DNA of 8,757 nt. It comes from Methanolinea sp. SDB. Lineage in GTDB: Archaea > Halobacteriota > Methanomicrobia > Methanomicrobiales > Methanospirillaceae. Below, in pieces: positions 1 through 6,399 of the stretch. Location: the NCBI GenBank assembly GCA_001412335.1, contig LKUF01000255.1, positions 1 through 8,757 of the forward strand, in the 5' to 3' direction. The position numbers and the translations under genes were made by a program. How positions within the stretch are numbered: the stretch's first letter is position 1; every line of letters starts with the position of its first letter. The notes under the pieces are model-generated. The model was given only the letters and a program-made list of their open reading frames with translations, did no database searches and was not told the DNA's origin.

Positions 1-1208
1 CGGGCTATTTCCACGTTGATTCGGTTCCAAGAGGAGCAGATATCTATTTTGACGGCGCCTATACCGGTGAGACCCCGCTTGCCATTCCTGTCGGTACCAC
101 CGCATCCGGGTCACATACCATCAGTGTTACGGCTCCGGGGTACGACCCCTGGATTCAGACCTATTCCTACACCCCTGGCCCCGGGCAGACAGTGTATGTG
201 AGGGCGAACATGGTAGTCAGCAAGCAGACAGGTTCAGTCTCTGTCAGCTCGTCGCCGGATGCCGCGACGGCAACTCTGGACAGATCGGCAAGCCAGGTGA
301 CTCCATGCAGCTTTCGCAATGTAGCCATGGGCAGCCACGAGATTACCGTCTCCAAACCGGGATTCCAGACCTACTATTCCTCGATAACTGTCCATGGTGG
401 CAAGAGTACCGAAGTATCTGCATACCTTGTACCCCTGCAGAAAACGGGAAACCTGGCGATAAATTCCGAACCAGCCGGCGCTTCGGTATATGTGGACAGC
501 ATATATTACGGTTCAACGCCTGCGACCGTCGGCAACCTTGTCGCGGGTAACCATTACGTGCAGCTTCGCCTCCCCGGATACGAGGAGTGGGCCGGATACA
601 GCAATGTCCAGGCAGAAGCCACCACCACACTCGATCCGGTCCTGGTAAGGAATCCTCCCTTCTCCAGCACCGGGACGATCAGTGTCGCCACCAACCCTCC
701 CGGCGCATCAGTTTATGTTGATGGAATATTCAGGGGAGAGACGCCACAAGATGGATATCTCTTTCTTCACGACATCGCAATCGGCGCTCACAACATCGAG
801 ATAGGCCGGACAGGCTACCAGGACTATTCAGGAACGGTCCAGGTCTCCGCAGCAGGGGACACGCAGCTCTCCATAACACTTGTCCCAAACCCGGTGGCGA
901 CCCTGGGAGGCCTCTCCATCACCTCTTCGCCCTCCGGAGCAGAGGTTTTTGTCGACAACGCATACAGAGGGATAACGCCACTCGGGGTGAATTCCCTTGA
1001 ACCGGGTTCTTATGAAGTGCATCTGAAACTGGGGGGATACCGGGACTGGCAATCGACCATACAGGTCTCCGGGGGAGAGATTGCTACTGTCAATGCAATA
1101 TTCGATCAGGGCGCGGCTCCAACACCTCGTGAGGCCGGATCGCATCTCTCTGCTCTCATGGGCGGTATCCTGGCACTGGCCATGTACGCGGTATCGCGAA
1201 GAATATAA
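1..1208 (+). CDS. PEGA-repeat surface protein, 5' end outside window
   Basis: The reading frame is already open at base 3 and runs to TAA at 1206-1208, giving 401 visible codons; the start codon and any signal peptide lie upstream of the window. The visible part is five PEGA repeats of about 70 residues (starting near 3, 231, 447, 672 and 906). Each has the family pattern of a short beta strand, a P-x-G-A turn (here PRGAD, PAGAS, PPGAS, PSGAE), a D-G/N loop, G-x-T-P, G-x-H/Y and a GY/GF strand. The tail carries a PT-x-EAG linker, one hydrophobic segment (about 1143-1190) and a basic SRRI end, which fits an extracellular protein held by a C-terminal membrane anchor. PEGA domains are predicted surface beta-sandwich modules; the ligand is unknown. 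Repeats match repeats 2-6 of the downstream gene in order. Repeat B (231-437) has drifted most, with PDAAT and DRSAS replacing the usual turn and D-G loop. An internal GTG at 192 is not a credible start because repeat homology continues upstream of it. Confidence 0.9.
   Translation, partial: GYFHVDSVPRGADIYFDGAYTGETPLAIPVGTTASGSHTISVTAPGYDPWIQTYSYTPGPGQTVYVRANMVVSKQTGSVSVSSSPDAATATLDRSASQVTPCSFRNVAMGSHEITVSKPGFQTYYSSITVHGGKSTEVSAYLVPLQKTGNLAINSEPAGASVYVDSIYYGSTPATVGNLVAGNHYVQLRLPGYEEWAGYSNVQAEATTTLDPVLVRNPPFSSTGTISVATNPPGASVYVDGIFRGETPQDGYLFLHDIAIGAHNIEIGRTGYQDYSGTVQVSAAGDTQLSITLVPNPVATLGGLSITSSPSGAEVFVDNAYRGITPLGVNSLEPGSYEVHLKLGGYRDWQSTIQVSGGEIATVNAIFDQGAAPTPREAGSHLSALMGGILALAMYAVSRRI
3..1109 (+). 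repeat. Array of five visible PEGA repeats
   Basis: Protein-level repeats occupy about 3-215, 231-437, 447-653, 672-890 and 906-1109. The first is a longer subtype with a G-P-G-Q-T insertion before the last strand. The fourth has a loop about four residues longer, between GETP and GAHN. The others are the short subtype. The order long, short, short, loop-extended, short is the same as repeats 2-6 of the downstream protein. Confidence 0.85.
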
Positions 1209-1218
1209 ATGCGATATT

Positions 1219-1226
1219 CTTAAATA
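1219..1226 (+). promoter_or_regulatory. Candidate TATA box of the second PEGA gene
   Basis: The sequence CTTAAATA lies 42 bases before the ATG at 1268, in an otherwise non-coding 59-base gap. It resembles an archaeal TATA box. Transcription would start near 1250, leaving a short leader that includes the ribosome binding site at 1256-1262. Its presence suggests the second PEGA gene can be transcribed separately from the first. No clear BRE was recognised, so this is an inference from position and composition. Confidence 0.45.
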
Positions 1227-1255
1227 CGGGTCCTCCCATCTCTTTTCTTAAAAAT

Positions 1256-1262
1256 AAAGGTG
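1256..1262 (+). promoter_or_regulatory. Ribosome binding site of the second PEGA gene
   Basis: AAAGGTG lies five bases before ATG 1268 and matches the GGTG core expected to pair with the archaeal 16S rRNA 3' end. It fixes the start codon, which is also the one that gives a proper signal peptide. Confidence 0.65.
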
Positions 1263-1267
1263 TAAAC

Positions 1268-2818
1268 ATGAGAGTTCGTTGGTTTATATTCATAGTATTC
1301 CTGATCCTCGTCATGGCTCTCTCTGGCTCTGGATCGGCACACCAGATGATCGGTGGAGAATCAGGGTATTACCAGATAGCATCTGATCCCTCAGGCGCCA
1401 CCGTCACCTTCGATGGCGAACAAAAGGGAGTGACTCCTGTAACTGTGCAGGTATCCTCCACGGGAACTCCGGGTCACACGCTTCTCATCACCAGGCAGGG
1501 GTACGAACCATATGAACAGTCCATACCCGGCAATCCTCAGGCAGGCCAGACCATCCCGATATTTGCAGAGCTCTCCCCGGTTATCACCATCTCCCCGACC
1601 CCCATTGGCGGCGACGAGGGGTATTTCCACATAGATTCTGTCCCCAGGGGTGCCGATGTGACCTTTGACGGGAAACATGTGGGCGAGACACCGGTCACAG
1701 TCCCGGTCTATGTCACCGGTTCCCCCTCGCATACCATCTCGGTCTACCTGCCCGGCTACCAGTCGTGGAGCAGGACATACAACGAAAATCCCGGAGCCGG
1801 CCAGACGATCAATGTCCAGGCCAACCTGGTTCCCACGCAGCAGACCGGATCCATCTACGTGACTTCGCAGCCATCCGGGGCCAAGGCGACACTGGATGGG
1901 ACTGACAGTTACAGCACACCATGTTCTTTCCCGGTGGTCCCGGCCGGGAGCCATTCCCTGACCATATACCTCTCCGGTTACCAGCCGTACTACGCATCAC
2001 CGCAGGTCACGGCAAACCGTGAAACCACCATTAATGCCGTGCTGGCTCCCGTGAGCACGACCGGCAACCTCCAGGTATCCTCATCCCCGTCCGGGGCTGC
2101 GGTCTATGTGGACGGCAACTATTTCGGGCACACTCCGACCACCGTTGGCAACCTTGCTCCCGGGAGCCACACCGTAAGCCTCAGGTTATCAGGCTACCAG
2201 GAATGGGCAGGGACCGTCACAATTTACTCCGGACAGACGACGAGCATATCCCCTGTCCTCACAACGGCTCCGAGTACCGGGTCCATCTCGGTCAGCTCAA
2301 CTCCTTCCGGAGCTGCCATCTATCTCGACGGCACCTACCAGGGAAAGACACTCTCTGCAAACCCGTTCTACATCATCAGCGTCCAGCCAGGCTCGCATAA
2401 TCTCGAGCTCTCCCTTCTGGGATACCAGGATTACAAGACGACCGTGAGCGTCGCTGCAGGCCAGACGACACAGGTTTCTGCTTCCCTAAACCCCAATCCA
2501 CAGCCACCCTCCACGGGAACGATCACGATCAGTTCCTCCCCAACGGGCGCCGAAGTGTACCTGGATAATGTTTTCCAGGGGTACTCCCCCCAGACAATCC
2601 ACAATGTCGCACCAGGATCGCATGTTCTCCTCATGAAACTCGGTGGCTACGAGGACTGGCAGAGCACTGTCCAGGTATCGGGAGGTCAGGATACCCCTGT
2701 GAGTGCAATCTTTTCCCCTGTTCCCACCACGGCCCCGACAGAGGCGGGGACCATTCCTGTCATGGCACTGGTGGCAATTGGGGCGGCCGCTCTCCTCCTC
2801 TGGCGAAAGGCATTGTAA
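1268..2818 (+). CDS. Secreted, C-terminally anchored protein with six PEGA repeats
   Basis: This 516-residue protein has an N-terminal signal peptide: basic RVR, a hydrophobic core at residues 5-18, and likely cleavage after GSA at residue 24. Six PEGA repeats follow at about residues 33-105, 118-190, 194-262, 266-333, 338-410 and 417-485. The turns read PSGA, PRGA, PSGA, PSGA, PSGA and PTGA. A threonine/proline linker with PTEAG leads to a hydrophobic segment at about 497-512 and a short basic end (RKAL). The layout is that of a surface protein exported by Sec and tethered at the C terminus; whether an archaeosortase processes the tail cannot be told. The gene sits 59 bases downstream of its paralogue and has its own candidate promoter and a good ribosome binding site. 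The only cysteine is in repeat 3 (TPCS), a position shared with the paralogue. No catalytic domain is present; a structural, cell-surface or adhesion role is inferred, and the ligand is unknown. Confidence 0.92.
   Translation: MRVRWFIFIVFLILVMALSGSGSAHQMIGGESGYYQIASDPSGATVTFDGEQKGVTPVTVQVSSTGTPGHTLLITRQGYEPYEQSIPGNPQAGQTIPIFAELSPVITISPTPIGGDEGYFHIDSVPRGADVTFDGKHVGETPVTVPVYVTGSPSHTISVYLPGYQSWSRTYNENPGAGQTINVQANLVPTQQTGSIYVTSQPSGAKATLDGTDSYSTPCSFPVVPAGSHSLTIYLSGYQPYYASPQVTANRETTINAVLAPVSTTGNLQVSSSPSGAAVYVDGNYFGHTPTTVGNLAPGSHTVSLRLSGYQEWAGTVTIYSGQTTSISPVLTTAPSTGSISVSSTPSGAAIYLDGTYQGKTLSANPFYIISVQPGSHNLELSLLGYQDYKTTVSVAAGQTTQVSASLNPNPQPPSTGTITISSSPTGAEVYLDNVFQGYSPQTIHNVAPGSHVLLMKLGGYEDWQSTVQVSGGQDTPVSAIFSPVPTTAPTEAGTIPVMALVAIGAAALLLWRKAL
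1364..2722 (+). repeat. Array of six PEGA repeats
   Basis: Repeats fall near 1364-1582, 1619-1837, 1847-2053, 2063-2266, 2279-2497 and 2516-2722. Repeats 1 and 2 are the long subtype with an AGQT insertion. Repeat 5 has an extended loop between GKT and GSHN. Repeats 3, 4 and 6 are the short form. The series suggests internal duplication of different ages, followed by duplication of the whole gene. Confidence 0.85.
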
Positions 2819-2847
2819 TTTTTTATTCTCACATTTTTTCTCTTTTT
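2819..2847 (+). terminator. Oligo-T terminator after the PEGA genes
   Basis: Three runs of T (2819-2824, 2834-2839 and 2843-2847) directly follow the TAA stop at 2816-2818. Clustered oligo-T tracts without a required hairpin are the usual archaeal termination signal. The aldehyde dehydrogenase downstream is therefore probably transcribed separately. Confidence 0.65.
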
Positions 2848-2893
2848 GATCCATCCCGCAGCGGTTAAGTGGAATACCTGCTTATCCTCCTTC

Positions 2894-4324
2894 ATGGAGA
2901 TGAGGATCGGAGGCAGGGAGCTGCAGTCGGTGAGCGGGAGATGGATCCCGGTTACAAATCCCGCTACCGGCGAGGAGATCGACCGTGTTCCACGGGGAGA
3001 GAAAAGTGACGTGGATCTCGCCGTCAATGAGGCGGAGACGGCATTCCATTCTTGGGCATCACGGACGGTCCGCGAACGGGGGATGATCCTTTCGAAAGGA
3101 GCCGCTCTCGTCAGGCAGAGAGTCGACGAACTTTCCCGTCTTCTCACTGCCGAGCAGGGAAAACCCCTGACCGAGGCAATTGATGAAGTCAGGGGGTTTG
3201 CAAATATCCTGGAATATTTCAATGGAATATCCGGCGCAATGTCAGGGGATCTTATCAACCTGGGTCGGGCGGGGGACGCTATTGTCACCAGGGAACCGCT
3301 TGGCGTCTGCGGGGCCATCATTCCCTGGAACATGCCTGCCATTATCATGGGCTGGAAGATCGCGCCTGCCCTGCTTGCAGGAAATACCCTGGTCTTCAAA
3401 CCCGCCTCCCTTACCCCCCTCACGAATCTCTTGCTGGCAGAGATCCTGGAGGCGGCGGGTCTTCCTCCCGGAGTACTGAATATCGTGACCGGCAGGGGAG
3501 AGGAAGTCGGCGGGGAGATGGTGAGGCACCCGGCAATCAGGAAGATCTCATTTACCGGGGACACGGATACCGGACGTGTCATCCGGGGACTGGCCTCTGA
3601 CCATCTCAAGGAGTTGAGCCTCGAACTCGGCGGATCCGATCCCATGGTCGTCTGGAAGGATGCCGATATCGAGAAGGCCGTTGCCGGAGCCGTCAGGGGT
3701 CGTTTTTACAATGCCGGGCAGACCTGTACCGCGGTAAAGAGGCTCTATGTCCACCAGGAGATTGCGGGAGAGTTCACGGAGCGACTGGCAAAGGCGGTCG
3801 AAGGGCTTCGTGTAGGAAACGGGCTTTTCCAGGGAGTCGATATGGGGCCGCTCTGTGGCGCTCTTCCAAAGGAGCGAATCATGCAACTCATGGAGGTGGT
3901 TCGGTCAGAATGCCAGGGGGAGATCATTTCTGGCGGTTATTCGCTCTCCGGGCCGGAATATGACCGGGGTCATTATTATGCCCCAACCATTGTCAGGGAG
4001 CCTACCCCTGATTGCGTTCTCCTTCGAAAAGAGGTCTTTGGGCCAGTACTCCCGGTAGTCAGTTTTCCAGACCTTGATTCCGCTATACGCCATGCCAATG
4101 ATACGAATTACGGGCTTGGCGCATCCATATGGACACGCGATCTCTCCATCGTAAAAGAGTTCTTCTCCAGCGTGCAGGCAGGCCTTGTATGGGTGAACCG
4201 CCACCTGGTCGTCCCCCCTGAACTGCCTTTTGGCGGTGTGAAAGAGAGCGGGATTGGGAGGGAGAATGGTATCGACGCCTTCTATTCGTATACAAGGACA
4301 AAGAGCCTGTATATCGGATGGTGA
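2894..4324 (+). CDS. NAD(P)-dependent aldehyde dehydrogenase (ALDH superfamily)
   Basis: It oxidises an aldehyde to the carboxylate with NAD+ or NADP+ and is probably a soluble cytosolic enzyme. Active-site residues are intact: the oxyanion Asn in PWNMP (codon 3329), the cofactor Lys in FKPA (3398), the GDTDTG cofactor turn after SFT (near 3550), the general-base Glu in LELGG (3623) and the nucleophile Cys in GQTC (3725). Glu-to-Cys spacing is 34 residues, as in classical ALDHs. With 476 residues it is full length. The N terminus (MRIGGR... then NPATGEEI) aligns with the family start, so ATG 2894 or ATG 2900 is preferred over an in-frame TTG at 2846 inside the upstream T-rich terminator. No Shine-Dalgarno sequence precedes 2894, but TTAAGTGG at 2865-2872 is 26 bases upstream, so the mRNA may be leaderless. 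Overall sequence style suggests the succinate-semialdehyde/lactaldehyde dehydrogenase branch, but the substrate is not fixed by neighbours. Its stop is six bases from the convergent methyltransferase stop. Confidence 0.9.
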   Translation: MEMRIGGRELQSVSGRWIPVTNPATGEEIDRVPRGEKSDVDLAVNEAETAFHSWASRTVRERGMILSKGAALVRQRVDELSRLLTAEQGKPLTEAIDEVRGFANILEYFNGISGAMSGDLINLGRAGDAIVTREPLGVCGAIIPWNMPAIIMGWKIAPALLAGNTLVFKPASLTPLTNLLLAEILEAAGLPPGVLNIVTGRGEEVGGEMVRHPAIRKISFTGDTDTGRVIRGLASDHLKELSLELGGSDPMVVWKDADIEKAVAGAVRGRFYNAGQTCTAVKRLYVHQEIAGEFTERLAKAVEGLRVGNGLFQGVDMGPLCGALPKERIMQLMEVVRSECQGEIISGGYSLSGPEYDRGHYYAPTIVREPTPDCVLLRKEVFGPVLPVVSFPDLDSAIRHANDTNYGLGASIWTRDLSIVKEFFSSVQAGLVWVNRHLVVPPELPFGGVKESGIGRENGIDAFYSYTRTKSLYIGW

Positions 4325-4330
4325 TTACCT

Positions 4331-5203
4331 TTATCCAACGGCCTTCCACGATAGCCTGGCATAGATAGTCTCTCCTGACAGAATGTACATACCGTCCTCC
4401 CGCCTCGCCTTCGCAAGCAGGTGCCTCCTCATCACATCCTCCTGGTGATCAGTCGTCACCCCGAACCGGGTGCGGAAATGGTCGAACATCTCTTCCGGCC
4501 GGGAGAAACGGTACTCCTTATCAAGCGGCATCATCGTGACGTCCGGGTAGATGCCCATCTGGCAGAGAAGCATAAAAAGGCAGTCTACCTTCGGACCGGG
4601 ATGATACCTGTTCCCATGCATCTCAGGCCAGACCTCGTAATAATTCCTCTCCCAGAATGGCATATCCGCAAACCAGTAGAGATTCACGGTTCCAGAACAG
4701 ACAGCAGTCATCTTCCTCGCGGCCTCCCTCATATCCATCATGTTCAGGGAGAGGGATGCGATCACAATATCGTACGCGCCTTCGAGATCGCGTTCTATAT
4801 CGACATCTTCCCAGCCCAATTGCACTATCCTGATATTTTTTACTCCCTCTTCCTGGATCCTCTCCTTCAAGACATTTACCATCCCGGCGGCAGGCTCGAC
4901 CGCCGTGATCTCTCCCACCCGCTTCGCCAGCGGGATTGCAATCGTTCCCGGCCCGGAACCGATATCCAGCACCCTTGTTTTTGAAGTGATGCTCAACCCT
5001 TCCAGCGTATCCCTGATCCGCTTTCCATAACCCTTCCGTGCGGTCTTTTCATATCTCCTGGCATTATCCTCATCTTTCCAGAGATGAAGGCTGTCGGTAA
5101 AGCTGGCAGACGAACTGTGCAGCCTCATCCGCTCCCTCCATACCTCGTTCCAGTCGACATCATACAGGAGCAGGTCCTTTTCGGACGATCCATTCTCTTC
5201 CAT
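4331..5203 (-). CDS. Class I SAM-dependent methyltransferase
   Basis: A 290-residue protein with a Rossmann-type methyltransferase core. Motif I is VLDIGSGPG at residues 78-86, the acidic residue ending strand 2 is Glu103 in AVEP, and strand 4 is DIVIAS at 145-150. An N-terminal extension of about 70 residues, rich in Trp and Arg (DWNEVWRERMRLH), precedes the fold. A C-terminal part of about 120 residues, with several aromatic residues and two Cys (208, 214), probably shapes the substrate pocket. The acceptor substrate cannot be deduced; the core resembles small-molecule methyltransferases of the type-11/UbiE-like group rather than DNA or rRNA enzymes. ATG at 5203 is preceded by CAGGGAGAG, an acceptable ribosome binding site. 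The gene is divergent from the GerW operon and convergent with the aldehyde dehydrogenase. No signal peptide or membrane segment is seen, so a cytosolic enzyme is expected. Confidence 0.88.
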   Translation of the reverse strand: MEENGSSEKDLLLYDVDWNEVWRERMRLHSSSASFTDSLHLWKDEDNARRYEKTARKGYGKRIRDTLEGLSITSKTRVLDIGSGPGTIAIPLAKRVGEITAVEPAAGMVNVLKERIQEEGVKNIRIVQLGWEDVDIERDLEGAYDIVIASLSLNMMDMREAARKMTAVCSGTVNLYWFADMPFWERNYYEVWPEMHGNRYHPGPKVDCLFMLLCQMGIYPDVTMMPLDKEYRFSRPEEMFDHFRTRFGVTTDHQEDVMRRHLLAKARREDGMYILSGETIYARLSWKAVG

Positions 5204-5271
5204 TCTCTCTCCCTGAAGGTATTGCTGGTATGATCTCCCGATCGATTGAGGTTTTTAGAGGATGGTATTAT
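5204..5271. promoter_or_regulatory. Divergent promoter region, methyltransferase / GerW operon
   Basis: This 68-base gap separates the methyltransferase start (5203, minus strand) from the preferred GerW start (5272, plus strand). It must hold both promoters. On the minus strand, CTCTAAAAACC (around 5250-5260) is TATA-like and about 50 bases before the methyltransferase ATG. No convincing plus-strand TATA box was recognised. If GerW instead started at 5230, only 26 bases would remain, too few for two archaeal core promoters. Confidence 0.4.
5257..5262 (+). promoter_or_regulatory. Ribosome binding site supporting GerW start at 5272
   Basis: AGAGGA lies nine bases before ATG 5272. The earlier in-frame ATG at 5230 lacks a clear site and adds 14 residues that look unlike the GerW family. 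The ATG triplet run at 5302-5310 also lacks one. Confidence 0.5.
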
Positions 5272-5709
5272 ATGATTACCGATAGTATCTTGGATCGGTT
5301 GATGATGATGAACGGAGACGATCTGCTCAAGGCCACTTCAGATGAACTGGACAGGCTCCTCTCCCCGTCACACGTTGTGGGGAAAGCTATTGATATCGAC
5401 GATAAAACGGTTATTCCGATTGTTGAATATGGATTCGGATTTGGTGCTGCCACCGGTGGAGGAAAGGGAAAGGCCGGAGAAGGAGGAGAAGGGTCCGGTA
5501 CCGGCGGTGGTGGTGGGATCACGCCCGTGGCCCTGGTTGTCGTGCACAGGAACCTGCAGGGTGCAGAAGGGATTCAGGTCATCTCCCTGCGCAAGGGAAG
5601 TGCCGTCGCCCAGGTGGTATCGACCGTCGCCGAATCCCTTGCTCCCCAGGTGATACGTGCAGTGAAGGATATGTCTGAGAAGAGAGAGAAGGGACCAAAA
5701 GAAGAATAA
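5272..5709 (+). CDS. GerW/YtfJ-family protein
   Basis: Numbered from ATG 5272, this is a 145-residue protein. It has an N-terminal amphipathic segment (LLKATSDELDRLL), then the family hallmark VVGKAIDIDDKTVIPIV at about residues 35-51. A glycine-rich, charged loop follows (GFGFGAATGGG to GTGGGGG, about 54-82), then the strand ITPVALVVV (83-91), GIQVISL (100-106), a C-terminal helix and a charged tail rich in Lys and Glu. This matches the GerW (YtfJ) family, known in Bacillus as a sporulation protein needed for normal germination; its biochemical role is unknown. Methanogens do not make endospores, so the function here must be different or more general. No signal peptide or membrane segment is present. 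The next gene encodes a DUF2953-type protein, as in the Bacillus ytfI-ytfJ neighbourhood, which strengthens the call. The gap to that gene is 15 bases, so co-transcription is likely. A longer form from ATG 5230 (159 residues) is possible. Confidence 0.85.
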   Translation: MITDSILDRLMMMNGDDLLKATSDELDRLLSPSHVVGKAIDIDDKTVIPIVEYGFGFGAATGGGKGKAGEGGEGSGTGGGGGITPVALVVVHRNLQGAEGIQVISLRKGSAVAQVVSTVAESLAPQVIRAVKDMSEKREKGPKEE

Positions 5710-5724
5710 CCCGAAATCCCCTGC

Positions 5725-6399
5725 ATGGATCCGATAGCGATCTCTCTCTTTCTTCTTCTTTTTCTCCTGTTTCTCGGAGAGATCCTGCTTCTTCTCACCC
5801 CGATTGACTTCACTCTTGAAATTGAACGGTTCAACAGGACGACCAGGAGTATCTCGAAGGTCTCTTTTGGATTTCTGGAGATCCGGACAGAGAGTCCTGG
5901 TGACTTTTCCAGTGTTTTGATCCTGATCTTTGGGAGACCCGTGTACCGTTTTCCCGTTAAGGACACTGATCTGGAGGAGACTGGGATTGGAGAGCCTCAA
6001 ATAGAGATGGAACGCACGGATTCTGGTATTCGCTATTTCAGACCCGTGATGCGCCACGGCAGGGAGCTTTTTTATGACTTCATGAAGTTTTCCGGGGATA
6101 TTCTTCATGCAATTTCAATCCGTACCCTCGAGATTGATATACGGCTTGGTCTTTCGAGTCCTGCCCTTACCGGCATTGTTTTCGGGTACTTTTCTGCATT
6201 GAGAGCTCTTCTTTGTCCTGTCCGGAGAATGCACCTTGCCATGACCCCCGTCTTTGATGAAGAGGTGCTGGAAGGAAAGGCCCTCCTCCAGGTCAGGGTT
6301 CCATACCCTGTTCGTATCATCGCTGCAGGATTTTGCCTCCTCCTGGGAAAGAACATGAGACAGCTTTTTCTTGACATGAGAAAGGACGGTGCACCATGA
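5725..6399 (+). CDS. DUF2953-type membrane-anchored protein
   Basis: A 224-residue protein with one strongly hydrophobic N-terminal segment (about residues 4-26, nearly all Leu, Phe and Ile), then a mostly beta, soluble part. Features like the DUF2953 family are the late block LGLSSPALTGIVFGYFSAL (141-159) and a following TPVFDEEVLEGKA (174-186), ending in RVPYPVRII and a hydrophobic stretch at about 196-208. Bacillus YtfI carries this domain and is encoded beside GerW/YtfJ; the same pairing here supports the assignment although similarity was judged by eye. The function is unknown; by position and topology it could be the membrane partner of the GerW protein. No Shine-Dalgarno sequence precedes ATG 5725, so translation may depend on the upstream gene, 15 bases away. 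The stop overlaps the next start (ATGA, 6396-6399). The first coding stretch is an unusual pyrimidine-rich run (about 5742-5775) that encodes the hydrophobic segment. Confidence 0.75.
   Translation: MDPIAISLFLLLFLLFLGEILLLLTPIDFTLEIERFNRTTRSISKVSFGFLEIRTESPGDFSSVLILIFGRPVYRFPVKDTDLEETGIGEPQIEMERTDSGIRYFRPVMRHGRELFYDFMKFSGDILHAISIRTLEIDIRLGLSSPALTGIVFGYFSALRALLCPVRRMHLAMTPVFDEEVLEGKALLQVRVPYPVRIIAAGFCLLLGKNMRQLFLDMRKDGAP

Noticed and set aside
1391..1954. Minus-strand open frame of 187 codons
   Set aside because: It is the complement of the PEGA repeats; the regular repeat pattern on the plus strand explains it.
3..2722. Possible CRISPR or direct DNA repeats
   Set aside because: The repetition is at protein level with a period of about 70 residues and diverged DNA; there are no short identical repeats with spacers.
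2686..3645. Minus-strand open frame of 319 codons
   Set aside because: It lies opposite the aldehyde dehydrogenase, whose active-site motifs prove the plus-strand frame. The minus-strand product is Ser/Arg/Pro-rich with no recognisable domain, as expected for a shadow in GC-rich DNA.
4421..4984. Plus-strand open frame of 187 codons
   Set aside because: It is antisense to the methyltransferase, which has motif I and a complete fold; the plus-strand product is His/Pro/Arg-rich with no motif.
5460..5520. GGA/GGT-rich tract as a possible DNA repeat or slippage site
   Set aside because: It encodes the glycine-rich loop typical of GerW proteins and has no regular period or frame change.
5742..5775. 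Pyrimidine-rich run that could be a repeat tract or terminator
   Set aside because: It is in frame and encodes the hydrophobic N-terminal segment (Leu/Phe) of the DUF2953-type protein, so coding use explains it.
5368..6108. Minus-strand open frame of 246 codons
   Set aside because: It runs opposite the GerW and DUF2953 genes, which have clear family motifs and operon spacing. Its product is low complexity (Lys/Arg runs, Pro-rich) and lacks a ribosome binding site.
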